Positions 41,329 to 51,230 of a DNA stretch of 64,000 nucleotides are shown in pieces. The stretch is from positions 992,001 to 1,056,000 of the forward strand of contig NC_016522.1 of assembly GCF_000236905.1 (NCBI RefSeq), read 5' to 3'. The translations under genes were made by a program, and so were the position numbers. The stretch comes from Tetrapisispora phaffii CBS 4417 (Eukaryota; Ascomycota; Saccharomycetes; Saccharomycetales; Saccharomycetaceae). The stretch's first letter is position 1, and the number at the start of each line of letters is the position of its first letter. The notes under the pieces are model-generated. The model made no database searches, was not told where the DNA came from, and saw only the letters and a program-made list of their open reading frames with translations.

Positions 41329-41652
41329 GATGCATTTTTGAGATATGTATGCCCATGGTGTTTCCAATTCAAAAACTATAACATATATTAATTATCAAGA
41401 AATCTCAATATTGCGTGACGTTTTCAATATACACATTTTAATAGACTCTGATATTGATTAATTCCGTAACTTTGATATTTTTATATATTTTAAGGCATTT
41501 AATATTGAAATGATACTACATGATAACTATAAACAGGATTATTTCAATAATCAACAATTCATGTGAAAATAAATATATTACAATAAGTATTATAAATCGT
41601 GTCTATCATATATATTGTCTAGCAATTTTAAGTGGGCTCATCGTCAAATACA
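41329..41652. other. Convergent VAN1-ATR1 intergenic region
   Basis: 324 bp between two 3' ends, AT-rich, with TATATA-type runs suited to yeast polyadenylation. Nothing else is seen. Confidence 0.4.
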
Positions 41653-43323
41653 TCAACCAGTTCTCTCTATAGAACTTTCGATATCATTTGCAAGTTTGGT
41701 TTTTTCCTTATAATCTGTCCAAAAGGTTTCAAACATGTAAAGAGATGCAATGGAAATACCTAATGTACCGATACCTACTCCTGTATAAAATGCAGCTCTG
41801 TAGCCCTTTAAAAGGTCGTCTCCACTAGAATTTATTTGTTTTTCGACTGTTGTTGCAACTCCTAGACAGAATGATTGGGAGTAATTGACCATGGTATTGA
41901 CTAGTGAACCAGCCATACCTTGGTATTCAGGTGGTAACTGATCACTTAATATGATTGAAGAGGCAGGAAATGATAGATCCATACCTAATGGTAATAGTAG
42001 CATCATACCAAATGTATTTCTCCAGTATGTTTGATCAGCTGGAGTGACAGCGAATATTAGATTACCCATTGTGAAACCAGTAATTGATATGACTAAAATG
42101 ATTGATGGGCGTATTATCTTGATCAAAAATCCTACACATGAGGCAATTGTAAACCCAGAAAGGATAAATGCAAAATAAGCACCACCAGTCCAAACTGGAG
42201 AAAAGTGTCTCAAATTCAATGAGAATGAGAAGTAATAGAATGACCAAATGCCGAATGTCCCCCAGCCCATGAAAATTGCAAGTAAGATCATTATAATGTG
42301 TCTATTACCTGTGATTGCTTTTGGAAGTAATGGAACTTCTGCATAATTAATTTCGTAAATGAAGAAAGCAATGATTAAGATGACGGAGATGACTAATAAT
42401 ACGATAATATATGCCTTGTCCCAACCGTCCATTGGAGCTTGATTCCAAACGAAACTAAACAGCAGTAGACCAACAACACCCACTGCTGAACCTATCCAAT
42501 CCATTTTTAGATTATTAGTGTTTGTTGGGACGTTATCTGGGACGAAGAAATAACATGTCACACCAACTAAGAAGGAAACGATTGCGAATGCATAGAAAGT
42601 CCAAGGCCAATTTTTATCATCTTTTACTACAACAATACCTGAAAATAAACCACCGAATGTGGCCCCTAATGGAGCCATTGCACCAATAAAACTGATTGTT
42701 ATATTTTTTTTCATAGATCCAGGTTCATAAATTGTGCCCACTAGACCTATAATGTTTGGAAGAATGAATGATACCCCTAGCCCTTGAAAAGCCTTCGCCA
42801 CGATAAAGAAATCATCGCTGTGAGTGTAATGAGTTAAACCACAGATTATACTCCAGATTGTAAGTATCGCATAACCCAATAGCAACATTTTTTTCAAACC
42901 GTATATGTCACCAAATCTCCCGCCCACGAGGATGAAGGAACCCGAAACCAGCGGGAAAGATGCAAATAACCATGCTTGTTTCGACGTTTCGGAGCCAAAA
43001 TCCTCTGCGATAATGTTCATAATTGACATTGATTGAGTAGTACCGGCTTGGTTTAACAATTGACCCATAAGACAAGTGAAAATAAAGGCCCATTCATGTA
43101 ATTTTGAAGAGAAATACTGTGGTTTCTGTGACGACACTGAGAGTGATTCCGATGATCTTACTGTTGCAAAGTATTTCTCACTGTCTGTAGGAACTACTTG
43201 TTCAGACGAATCGATCTTTTGAGATGAGTTAACTGTTGAATTGTCGCTATCACTGTCACTGCGACCAATTTCATATGTGCTTGCTGCGATAGCAGCTTTA
43301 TTATTATTGTTTTTACTATCCAT
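41653..43323 (-). CDS. ATR1: MFS drug/boron efflux pump of the Atr1 family
   Basis: Plasma-membrane drug:proton antiporter (DHA2 group, 14 spans expected). S. cerevisiae Atr1 exports boric acid and gives aminotriazole resistance. The ATG at 43323 gives 556 residues (S. cerevisiae 542). The N-terminal 80 residues are Ser/Asn-rich and cytosolic. The first spans carry EWAFIFTCLMGQLLNQAGTTQ and the MFS signature GGRFGDIYGLKKMLLLGY, followed by FQGLGVSFILPNIIGLVG (motif C-like). It could correspond to the paralogue YMR279C, but ATR1 fits the YML order beside VAN1 and NDI1. The promoter holds a Yap1-type site and a TATA box. Confidence 0.88.
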   Translation of the reverse strand: MDSKNNNNKAAIAASTYEIGRSDSDSDNSTVNSSQKIDSSEQVVPTDSEKYFATVRSSESLSVSSQKPQYFSSKLHEWAFIFTCLMGQLLNQAGTTQSMSIMNIIAEDFGSETSKQAWLFASFPLVSGSFILVGGRFGDIYGLKKMLLLGYAILTIWSIICGLTHYTHSDDFFIVAKAFQGLGVSFILPNIIGLVGTIYEPGSMKKNITISFIGAMAPLGATFGGLFSGIVVVKDDKNWPWTFYAFAIVSFLVGVTCYFFVPDNVPTNTNNLKMDWIGSAVGVVGLLLFSFVWNQAPMDGWDKAYIIVLLVISVILIIAFFIYEINYAEVPLLPKAITGNRHIIMILLAIFMGWGTFGIWSFYYFSFSLNLRHFSPVWTGGAYFAFILSGFTIASCVGFLIKIIRPSIILVISITGFTMGNLIFAVTPADQTYWRNTFGMMLLLPLGMDLSFPASSIILSDQLPPEYQGMAGSLVNTMVNYSQSFCLGVATTVEKQINSSGDDLLKGYRAAFYTGVGIGTLGISIASLYMFETFWTDYKEKTKLANDIESSIERTG

Positions 43324-43447
43324 TGAAGTCACTTTATGGAAATACAGTTTAGAGATTCAATTTTTTCATTCCAATGAGATGAGCTGGAATGTTTATGCAT
43401 AAGACTAGAAGACAAATGTTGTGTTGCCATTACCAAAACAACACAGC

Positions 43448-43455
43448 TTTATATA
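43448..43455 (-). promoter_or_regulatory. TATA box of ATR1
   Basis: TATATAAA on the minus strand, 125 bp upstream of the ATR1 ATG, within the usual yeast TATA window. A TATA-class promoter fits an inducible efflux pump. Confidence 0.55.
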
Positions 43456-43636
43456 CAAATTACAAACAAGACCCAATTTGATAAAACTGCACCTTAGTTG
43501 CAGCACCTAGCAGCGATGGACAACAATCAAAGGTTTATGTCTCTATATTATAATATCTTGTTGAAACAGAAGTCTTTATACGCACCCACCATGTTTCTCC
43601 TTTGCGATGAGCTTCACGCCTCGGGACGTATTGCTG

Positions 43637-43643
43637 TTACTAA
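43637..43643 (+). promoter_or_regulatory. Yap1-type site (TTACTAA) in the ATR1 promoter
   Basis: Exact TTACTAA about 315 bp upstream of the ATR1 start. S. cerevisiae ATR1 is a known Yap1 and Gcn4 target, so the motif is plausible regulation, but a 7-mer can occur by chance. Confidence 0.45.
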
Positions 43644-44847
43644 TTGCAATTCGGTCGGTATAGTTTTTCATTTTTATGAACCGCACCGTGTTGTTCTTTT
43701 AGTTACAAGCCGCTCGATGTCAGGTGTGCGCCATGAACGAGAGAACGTTAGGCCACCGGTTGTGCATAACAAGACCCTGTCACGCGACGTGCATAGGGAA
43801 AAGGCAGGATACGCGAAACGTGTTTAGGGTGTGTTTACGCGTTCTGCTATTTGATGGATGTTTCTCGACATTTCTTGTTGAACATTCGGACAATGCAAAT
43901 TATACGAGCCGCCGCTGTGCCTGAAACTATGAGCCGTCGCCGCTGCAGACGAGGCCACATCGCCGTGGTGGAACCAAACGTGACTAACTAGCAATTGGAA
44001 ACGGCTACTACACGGTTAAGCATTGGAGCTGGAGGACTGGGCGGCACACAGCTGAGCAATACGTACACATATGGTTTATATAAGGTGGGTTAACATGGCA
44101 TGTACGAGTGAGCCGAGACACGACAACCAGCACCGGCCTCTGGTATACGCATACCTGTAATATACAAATGGGTGCCATACGCTGTCTCCCTCTTTCTCAC
44201 CGTCTCTGTGCCTGCCACTGTCTGTCGTGTGCACAAAACCAACTTACCCGCCCACCCCCACCTTGTCATCAACCCTCTCGTTCACCCGGCCATAACCCGC
44301 CCCACCCCGCACCAGCCTCCTGCGAACGTTTCCCCTGCACCCCTCTCTGTGCACCGCGAGGTCACCCTCCACGAGCACAAGTCCCTCTCCGCGGTCCGTT
44401 GTTCACGGTCACCCCGCCACAAGAAAGTGTAGTACCTCGCAACCAACGAATCATCGCAGCGTAAACACTTACAAAGACCATCGCGCGACCAAACACAGTA
44501 CCAGTAGCCAAGATTACCACTGCAAGCACTCAATGTACTACGATCACTCAAACCATAACCACGCACACACACAGTTAACAAGTACCTCTCGATAGTCTCT
44601 AATATCGCTTTATTCAAATTTATTGATATCCGTAGTTGACAGAATTGAAACTGTTTAGAGCAACCTTAGAAACCTTATTCTCACTAGTCTCTCAATAATC
44701 CCGTTCTTATTATCCATTGGCCGATCCTGAGCATCGAATAATATGCTCTTATAGAAACTTCTCTATCACTGTCTTGAAATTTCGTTCTTCCCATTGGCAG
44801 TCTTATTAGAACTTTCCTTGTATTATATCTTCCTCCTATTTACTATT

Positions 44848-44855
44848 TATATAAA
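44848..44855 (+). promoter_or_regulatory. TATA box of NDI1
   Basis: TATATAAA, 107-114 bp upstream of the NDI1 ATG. Assigned by position and exact consensus. Confidence 0.5.
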
Positions 44856-44961
44856 TACGTCTTTCCGAATTGAAAACTTCATATATAGAACCCTTCTCTA
44901 TAATTTTTCAATATTTTGAGAACAATATAAAGACTATACCTATCCAAGCGCAAGTAAAAAA

Positions 44962-46554
44962 ATGCTATCAAGGGTAAACAAGACACACGACGTTACCTTG
45001 TGGAAGAAGTTACATTCTCTCACAAGGAAGTCACTCTCTACAACGACGCTATTAAGACAAGAAGCTCCTCCCTCGAGTCAGGAACATCTCTCAGGAACGT
45101 CATCATTTAAAACAGTCTCTTTCTTATCTACTGATGAAAAACATCATAAGACTAAGAAGTCGGTTGTCATTTTAGGTTCAGGTTGGGGCGCTATCTCGTT
45201 CCTGAAGAATATCGACGCTACAAAATATGATGTTTCGATTATCTCTCCAAGAAATTATTTCTTATTCACTCCATTATTGCCTTCAACTCCAGCCGGTACA
45301 GTTGATGAAAAATCAATTATTGAGCCAGTGATTAATTTTGCTTCAAAGAAAAAGGGTTCCATCACATACATAGAGGCAGAAGCTAAAGCAATCAATCCAG
45401 ACAGAAATACTGTCACTGTGGATTCGATGACAACGGTGGCTACATTGAAGGCTAAGGATTCAAGCTCCCATGACTCAGTGGCAGGTTTGAAAAGAGCAGA
45501 ACCATTTGAAGTTAAATACGACTATTTGATCACGGCAGTGGGTGCTGAACCAAACACTTTCGGTGTTAAAGGTGTAGAAGAATATGGACATTTCTTAAAA
45601 GAAATACCAAATTCATTAGAAATTAGAAGGAAATTCGCTGAAAATATAGAAAAGGCCAACTTATTGCCAAAGGGTGATCCAGAGAGAAAAAGATTATTAT
45701 CCATTGTAGTTGTGGGTGGTGGTCCAACCGGTGTGGAAACTGCAGGTGAATTGCAAGATTACGTCTCACAAGATTTGAAAAAATTCTTACCTTCCCTAGC
45801 TGAAGAAGTACAAATTCATTTGGTCGAAGCATTACCTGTCGTTTTGAATATGTTTGAGAAGAAATTGTCTTCTTATGCACAATCAGTTTTGGAAAAGACT
45901 ACAATCAAATTACATTTGAAAACTGCAGTAGGTAAAGTAGAAAAGGATCATTTGATCGCAAAGACAAAAAAACCTGATGGCACTGTAGAAGAACAAAAAA
46001 TAGGTTATGGTACTTTGATTTGGGCTACAGGTAATAAAGCTAGACCAGTGGTTACTGATCTATTTACAAAAATTCCTGAACAAAATCAATCTACAAGAGC
46101 TTTGAACGTTAACCAATTCTTACAAGTAAAAGGTTCCAAAAATATTTTCGCCATTGGTGACAACGCTTTCTGTGGTCTACCACCAACTGCTCAAGTTGCT
46201 CATCAACAAGCTGAATATTTATGTAAGAATTTCGATAAGATGGAGAAAATTGATGGATTCCATAACACGTTGTTAAAAAAGACAGAGAAATTTGATTTGC
46301 CATTCGAAGAAAATGGATTTAAACCATTTAACTATATTCATTTAGGTGCTTTGGCTTACTTAGGTTCTGAAAGAGCTATTGCAAATATAACCTACGGTAA
46401 ACGTTCTTTCTACACTGGCGGTGGTTTAATCACCTTCTATGTTTGGAGAATTTTATACTTATCAATGATTCTATCTGCTAGATCAAGATTTAAGGTTATT
46501 TCCGACTGGTTGAAATTAACTTTCTTTAAGAGAGATTTCTTCAAAGGTCTATAG
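44962..46554 (+). CDS. NDI1: Internal rotenone-insensitive NADH:ubiquinone oxidoreductase
   Basis: Single-subunit type II NADH dehydrogenase on the matrix face of the inner membrane; it replaces complex I in these yeasts. The 530-residue protein (S. cerevisiae 513) has a long Ser/Thr/Lys-rich presequence, the FAD-binding GSGWG at 72-76, [25 protein letters not shown], and the NADH-binding GGGPTG at 252-257. The C-terminus [47 protein letters not shown] matches Ndi1 rather than the external Nde1/Nde2. Synteny with GTR1 (YML121W) agrees with YML120C. Confidence 0.97.
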   Translation: MLSRVNKTHDVTLWKKLHSLTRKSLSTTTLLRQEAPPSSQEHLSGTSSFKTVSFLSTDEKHHKTKKSVVILGSGWGAISFLKNIDATKYDVSIISPRNYFLFTPLLPSTPAGTVDEKSIIEPVINFASKKKGSITYIEAEAKAINPDRNTVTVDSMTTVATLKAKDSSSHDSVAGLKRAEPFEVKYDYLITAVGAEPNTFGVKGVEEYGHFLKEIPNSLEIRRKFAENIEKANLLPKGDPERKRLLSIVVVGGGPTGVETAGELQDYVSQDLKKFLPSLAEEVQIHLVEALPVVLNMFEKKLSSYAQSVLEKTTIKLHLKTAVGKVEKDHLIAKTKKPDGTVEEQKIGYGTLIWATGNKARPVVTDLFTKIPEQNQSTRALNVNQFLQVKGSKNIFAIGDNAFCGLPPTAQVAHQQAEYLCKNFDKMEKIDGFHNTLLKKTEKFDLPFEENGFKPFNYIHLGALAYLGSERAIANITYGKRSFYTGGGLITFYVWRILYLSMILSARSRFKVISDWLKLTFFKRDFFKGL

Positions 46555-46868
46555 ACCCATTAAACAATTAATATTATGGATTCCAAGTTAAAATTCATTC
46601 TTATATTTATATTCATTCATTGTTGTATCGTTATCTTAACACTGCAAATAAATACATTTCTGTAAAATACATAGAATTATTCATATTTACAACACCTTTT
46701 TATCAAAAGAAATGTGTGAGTTATGTAAATGTATTTAGGTTGAGATGAGAAAGTATATATAATCTATGGTTACAATAAACTTTGATTTATTTCATTTGTG
46801 TTATTGAATTGTGTATGTACTTCTGTGAGAATATATTCTGTTCATGGCATATGGGTGGGAAAAAGCGA
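46555..46868. other. Convergent NDI1-GTR1 intergenic region
   Basis: 314 bp between two 3' ends, AT-rich, with plausible polyadenylation runs. Nothing else is seen. Confidence 0.4.
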
Positions 46869-47846
46869 TTAAAAATATTGCTTTGCTTTCCTTATATTCT
46901 CTAATATTAATTCATGAGGAACGTTGGAATCTTTTAAAACCATAAAGCAGATCATATTAGATGATAACTCGGAGACATAAATATTATCATTTAAGACTAA
47001 AATTTTGAATCCACATTTTAATTTACTGCAACTTTGTTTGAAATTCTTCATAATATTGGAGATTTTTTCGAACCGCTTAGGATCCAGTATTAGTTGTTGG
47101 CCATTGTTATTCTTTTCTATAGTGTCGTTCTTTGAGTTATTTATGTTTTTTAATGCTGAATTATCACTTGTGTATACATTTGTAGAATTACTTGAACATA
47201 TTACCAGGAACGTTGATCTCTCGAAAAGAATGATTTCCACAGCATTTAATGTATTTTGTAATTTTTTTAGAGTAGCTTGATGAACGCCGATGTTTGGAAT
47301 TAGGGAACACACTATTTGAGACCAAGCTTTGTATAAACTTTCATCCCATATAGAGGTTGGGTACCCTACTAGATGAGGAAATCCATATTCAGCAGATGCT
47401 TGCTGCAGTTTTTTCATCATAATCTCAAAAAGTTCATACCTCTTATCCAATTGAACTAAATCCATTTTGTGCAATAAAACAAATATCTTAGCATCAGGTG
47501 AATATTTCTTCAGTTCTTTTAAGGCTCTAGTAAAAATCTCGATATCCTTTATAACTTCTTGAGACTCCACATCGAATACATGAATCAAAACTTGGACCAT
47601 TTGGAAAATATGATCTTTTTGCTTAGTAAAATAATTTTCCATAAAAACGTCTTGCCCACCACAATCCCATAAATTCAAAGTCATATTCCCCAAAAATCTC
47701 AAATGTGAATGTTCTACATCAATAGTGGCCCCTAACCTTCTAGTATCAAATGCTGAATAATTGCTAAAAACAATTGATCTCATCGAAGACTTCCCAGACC
47801 CAGAACGGCCCATAAGTAGCAGTTTCTTTCTATTATTGGAAGACAT
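46869..47846 (-). CDS. GTR1: Rag GTPase Gtr1 of the EGO complex
   Basis: RagA/B-type GTPase that pairs with Gtr2 on the vacuole and passes amino-acid signals to TORC1. The 325-residue protein compares with 310 in S. cerevisiae. G1 is GRSGSGKSS (13-21), with Ser20 equivalent to the residue used in nucleotide-locked alleles. G3 is DCGGQD (61-66), and the G4-like HKMD lies at 126-129. The C-terminal roadblock domain ends ELSSNMICFMVLKDSNVPHELILENIRKAKQYF. A Ser/Asn-rich insert at about 220-250 accounts for the extra length. Confidence 0.97.
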   Translation of the reverse strand: MSSNNRKKLLLMGRSGSGKSSMRSIVFSNYSAFDTRRLGATIDVEHSHLRFLGNMTLNLWDCGGQDVFMENYFTKQKDHIFQMVQVLIHVFDVESQEVIKDIEIFTRALKELKKYSPDAKIFVLLHKMDLVQLDKRYELFEIMMKKLQQASAEYGFPHLVGYPTSIWDESLYKAWSQIVCSLIPNIGVHQATLKKLQNTLNAVEIILFERSTFLVICSSNSTNVYTSDNSALKNINNSKNDTIEKNNNGQQLILDPKRFEKISNIMKNFKQSCSKLKCGFKILVLNDNIYVSELSSNMICFMVLKDSNVPHELILENIRKAKQYF

Positions 47847-48240
47847 TGTTAGTAGCTATCCCGGATGACTATTTTTTAGCAATATGCTCCATTTCAGAAA
47901 CTAAATACTTATATGTCATTGTATATATTAAGACCATTCCAAAGAGTACCTTACTTTATGCCTATATATTTATCCTTAACTAGTAACTTCACATTAAAGG
48001 TTTTGATATCGTATTATAGTGGTAAATAATCCATCCGGGTAAATTAATTGTGAAATTCTGAGATATTTTAAAGATCAAATAAGGTCAACTGTCGAGACTA
48101 ATTCATATATATTAGAAGAGTACCTTTGTTCCTTTAAGAATAATAGTGTTTACGGTTTATGACCTGATTGCATGGATACTAATTGCTCTCTCAGTTGAAG
48201 GAAAGTGAAATTGGTTTGATAATAGCATAATATTTCAAGA
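47847..48240. promoter_or_regulatory. Divergent promoter region of GTR1 and the ERG9-like gene
   Basis: 394 bp. A Reb1-type CCGGGTAA lies at 48035-48042, central between the starts, as is common in divergent yeast promoters. A TCGTATT (about 48009) is one base from the Upc2/Ecm22 sterol element TCGTATA and is not claimed. Confidence 0.5.
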
Positions 48241-49701
48241 ATGGTGAAAATAACTGAAGTGATTTGTCATCCAATTGAGACTAGAAGTTCATTGCTTCTT
48301 AAGTTATTTAGATGTGAAAGAATATATGAAGACGTTACCATCAATGTTGAGGAGGATATTAATGGTAAACCAACAAAAAATTTAGTTGCATGTTACGAGC
48401 TGTTGAGAAAAACTTCTAAATCTTTTTACTTGATGATCTTACAACTACATCCAAATATTAGAAATATTGTTATGATTTATTACTTGGTTTTAAGAGCATT
48501 GGATACTATCGAGGACCGTCCAAATTTGGAAGCAACAGAGAAAACTTCGTTACTGGAACAATTTCATCTGCAATTGGGCGACGTTAAAGCTGAATCTAAT
48601 GAGAAAAACTCCATACTTGATGGTGAGTATTCGATCATTAATCAATTTCAGATAGTTTTAAATGAATATAACAAATTAGAAAAATTCTATAAAGTTATTA
48701 TCAGAGATTCCGCTCAAAAGATGGGGACCGGTATGAGTAAATATCTTTTCATAGAAAGCGACGCCAAAGATTCCCTAAACACTGTAAAGGAATATAATGA
48801 ATATTGTCACTATGTTGCTGGAGTTGTTGGGGAAGGCCTAAGCAAAATATTTGTGAAACTGCAATTTAATTTCGATAATAGTAATCACCTCATTATTAAT
48901 GAAAGATTAAAACTGTACGAACATCTTGGTCTATTCTTACAGAAGACAAACATTATTAGAAGCTTTCATAAGGACTACGAGAAGTATAATAAGAGCTATT
49001 GGCCACGTGAAATATGGATAAAATATATCGATAACTCAAAAGATGCTAAATTGGCAACTATTGAGGACTTAATCAATAGCAATAAGAGAATTGATTGTTT
49101 AAATGAGATGATCATCAACGCAGTTTCAGACCACATGAAAGAAATATTACTTTATATCAGTCTAATTGAAGAACAAAGTATCTTTGAATTTTGTGCTGTC
49201 CCGCAAGTCATGGCAATAGCGACGTTAGCAATGCTATACAACAACGATAAGGTTTTTACAAGCGACAATGAGCAATTAAAAATCAGGAAAACTGAGACAG
49301 GCTATATTTTATACAACTGCAGAACATTACTCAATGTCACGACAGCTATAAAATTCTACTTATCACAGATGTTGAAGAAATCAAAAGGTAGCAACAGGAA
49401 CGATAAACTAGCCACAATGGTAATGGAACTAGATGGGATCATTGATTATAAGATGTTCCCAGAAGAGGCCAAAAATCCGGTTACCGATGGTGTAAGAGAG
49501 GACGATTACAACATCTTCTCCAAACAAAGGAACGATAAAATAGATAAAAAGACAAATGAAATAGATTTCAAAATTGAAGAGAACAACTTCCTAATGATAC
49601 TATGGTTAGCAGCTATCATAATTGCAGTTGCAGTGTATTTTGTATTTTTCTTCGAGCCACCAACCCTTCGTGTGCATCCTATTGACACAGATCAAGCTTA
49701 A
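48241..49701 (+). CDS. Squalene synthase-like protein with altered second Asp motif
   Basis: Clear member of the squalene synthase family (Erg9 joins two farnesyl-PP on the ER membrane), but divergent. Length 486 against 444. Conserved: S59-K-S-F62 (SRSF in Erg9 and human), the first aspartate motif DTIED (88-92) in YYLVLRALDTIED, YCHYVAGVVGEGL, LGLFLQKTNIIR, QSIFEFCAVPQVMAIATLA, and a C-terminal anchor at about 450-471 with a 15-residue luminal tail. Altered: after NIIR the canonical DYxED (DYNED in S. cerevisiae, DYLED in human) is S241-F-H-K-D245, which keeps only the last Asp. Lys also replaces Arg at the SRSF position and in the ..R-S/E-FWP segment (NKSYWP). The gene sits between GTR1 and PHO84, where S. 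cerevisiae has no ERG9. It may be a second, neofunctionalised or inactive copy, so I do not name it ERG9. Confidence 0.85.
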   Translation: MVKITEVICHPIETRSSLLLKLFRCERIYEDVTINVEEDINGKPTKNLVACYELLRKTSKSFYLMILQLHPNIRNIVMIYYLVLRALDTIEDRPNLEATEKTSLLEQFHLQLGDVKAESNEKNSILDGEYSIINQFQIVLNEYNKLEKFYKVIIRDSAQKMGTGMSKYLFIESDAKDSLNTVKEYNEYCHYVAGVVGEGLSKIFVKLQFNFDNSNHLIINERLKLYEHLGLFLQKTNIIRSFHKDYEKYNKSYWPREIWIKYIDNSKDAKLATIEDLINSNKRIDCLNEMIINAVSDHMKEILLYISLIEEQSIFEFCAVPQVMAIATLAMLYNNDKVFTSDNEQLKIRKTETGYILYNCRTLLNVTTAIKFYLSQMLKKSKGSNRNDKLATMVMELDGIIDYKMFPEEAKNPVTDGVREDDYNIFSKQRNDKIDKKTNEIDFKIEENNFLMILWLAAIIIAVAVYFVFFFEPPTLRVHPIDTDQA

Positions 49702-50056
49702 AAAATCAGAACTCAGATCAATCAGAAGCTACATGAAGAATAATTCATATATACCTATATATCTACATTATATCCATATCAAATAAAGGTATTTTTCAGG
49801 TTCTAATTATGAATGTACATGTTTTCAAAATCCACAATGACCAAGAGTCAGAATTATTAGACGCTTGAAGTCTAGAAATTACTATCACTTCAGGTCCAAC
49901 CAGGTTGACCTCGATTTGCTTGTTATCAGTATTAGTTCACGTTGTCGTAGTAACTCATGTTAAAACATCTTCTCTTAAGTTAAAAAAAAAAAAAAAAAAT
50001 TTAAGAAAAGGTTTGTTTTTAAATATAAAATCACTCATCAAGATGCAACATCGATA

Positions 50057-50062
50057 CACGTG
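50057..50062. promoter_or_regulatory. CACGTG E-box, possible Pho4/Cbf1 site
   Basis: Exact palindromic CACGTG followed by C (CACGTGC). It lies 1.33 kb upstream of PHO84, further than the sites in S. cerevisiae, so its link to PHO84 is uncertain. Confidence 0.35.
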
Positions 50063-50288
50063 CATGGACTCTTATTAATCTAAATAGCGTGTCTTGATCT
50101 GTCTATCTCGTTACTTGGCATTCAAAATTCCTCTTCCTGAACCAACCATGTCAACACTGCCTTTCCACATGAATATTGTTGAAACATGCGATGTTTTTGC
50201 TCATCGCTTCCTCGAGATTGGAGCAAACCTCTCTCATCTCAAAATTGAAAAATATTGAAAAATATTAAAATTTTCAAAAGATGCCGAG

Positions 50289-50306
50289 AGATCTGACGTC
50301 AGATCT
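50289..50306. repeat. 18-bp perfect palindrome centred on TGACGTCA
   Basis: AGATCTGACGTCAGATCT reads the same on both strands. Its core TGACGTCA is the consensus CRE bound by bZIP factors (Sko1, Aca1/Cst6 type). Confidence 0.9.
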
Positions 50307-50853
50307 GTTCAACTTAATGGTAGAAAGAGTAAGAAACTGTTGATTCAAGAGGTAAAGGTTTCTCTTCCACAATGAACGAAAAATCAACAACGTTTTACTA
50401 TTGGTAAAATCTAGCACTGTGGTATCTCTTATGGTAGATAAGCAATAAGGTTGTTTCCGTTGGAAGAGTTCTTTTACAATAATGTCACATGAAACTATCA
50501 CTATAGCAGTTATAAAAAGTATATCATCAACATCTTGGAGGGATAGATGCTTCGTTGTAGCTGTGTGCAAAAAAGTATGTTTCTTGATAGCTTTGGGATC
50601 TCAACATTTCTTTTTTATTGTTTTTTTTAGTATTGAGCTTCCTTTCATCAGCTTTGCCAAGGACATGCAAAGTGTGCGTATACAAGTTATGCGTTCAATT
50701 AGTCTTAGGAGTGTATGTATGTACATGTAGTCCAAGGCACTCTTGACGGCTGTGATCAATTATGTATAATGATTGGATGTTAAATTCTTATAGTAGATTT
50801 GCTTGTGTATATGTATTTGCTTCTGGTCTTGAAACAATTAGTTTACAATTAAA

Positions 50854-50859
50854 AACGTG
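50854..50859. promoter_or_regulatory. Possible Pho4 site (CACGTT on the minus strand)
   Basis: AAACGTGGG carries CCCACGTT on the other strand, the lower-affinity Pho4 core found in the PHO84 and PHO5 promoters. It lies about 530 bp upstream of the ATG, a plausible UASp position. Confidence 0.45.
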
Positions 50860-51222
50860 GGTTGGATATTGATTGGAATTGGAACTTTAATATTAGTAAA
50901 TTGCCATGTTCTCTTTAAGAGGTGTTGGTTTGCTAGTTGACTATTTGCTAGGCAAAATACTTAGTTTTTTGGCTTATTAGCATATCTATTGTTGCCGACA
51001 CTTCGAATTGATACCCATTTATGAAAACTTGTATTAGCAAGAAAGTAGAGTAATTACATCCGTCTTCCCACGAGTCCATTAAAACTCTTTTTATTACAAC
51101 TTCAGAAAAATGGTGTTCATTTCACTTGACTAAAACACATCGTGAATTCGCTAGTCATTCTTCAACTACTCCAAAAGATCTCAGAGTCCTAATTATCTAT
51201 CAAGTTAGTAAATTTCAAATAT

Positions 51223-51230
51223 TATATAAA
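51223..51230 (+). promoter_or_regulatory. TATA box of PHO84
   Basis: TATATAAA 160 bp upstream of the PHO84 ATG, typical spacing for an inducible TATA-class gene. Confidence 0.55.

Larger units (their letters stand above)
43324..44961. other. Divergent ATR1-NDI1 region with GC-rich island 3
   Basis: 1638 bp. TATA-like boxes lie next to each gene (43448-43455 for ATR1, 44848-44855 for NDI1). Between about 43500 and 44560 the DNA is GC-rich; 44281-44340 has 41 G+C in 60. Strand asymmetry is strong: that same 60-mer has 32 C and 9 G on the plus strand. Also present are TTACTAA (43637-43643) and TTACCCG (44244-44250). Many frames are open on both strands without family resemblance. The genes expected between ATR1 and NDI1 in S. 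cerevisiae (YML117-119) are absent. Confidence 0.65.

Noticed and set aside
44390..44400. TCCGCGGT resembling a Pdr1/Pdr3 element near ATR1
   Set aside because: The last base departs from the consensus, it is over 1 kb from the ATR1 start, and such GC 8-mers are expected in this island.
43498..44617. Several open frames in the ATR1-NDI1 intergenic region
   Set aside because: GC-island composition effect; Cys/His/Pro-rich peptides without family features, overlapping on both strands.
47145..47155. Exact ARS consensus-like 11-mer (ATTTATGTTTT) inside GTR1
   Set aside because: Such 11-mers are common in AT-rich DNA, it lies in coding sequence, and no supporting B-element context can be judged by eye.
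50274..50570. 98-codon minus-strand frame upstream of PHO84
   Set aside because: No ATG in the frame (opens with TTG) and no family resemblance.
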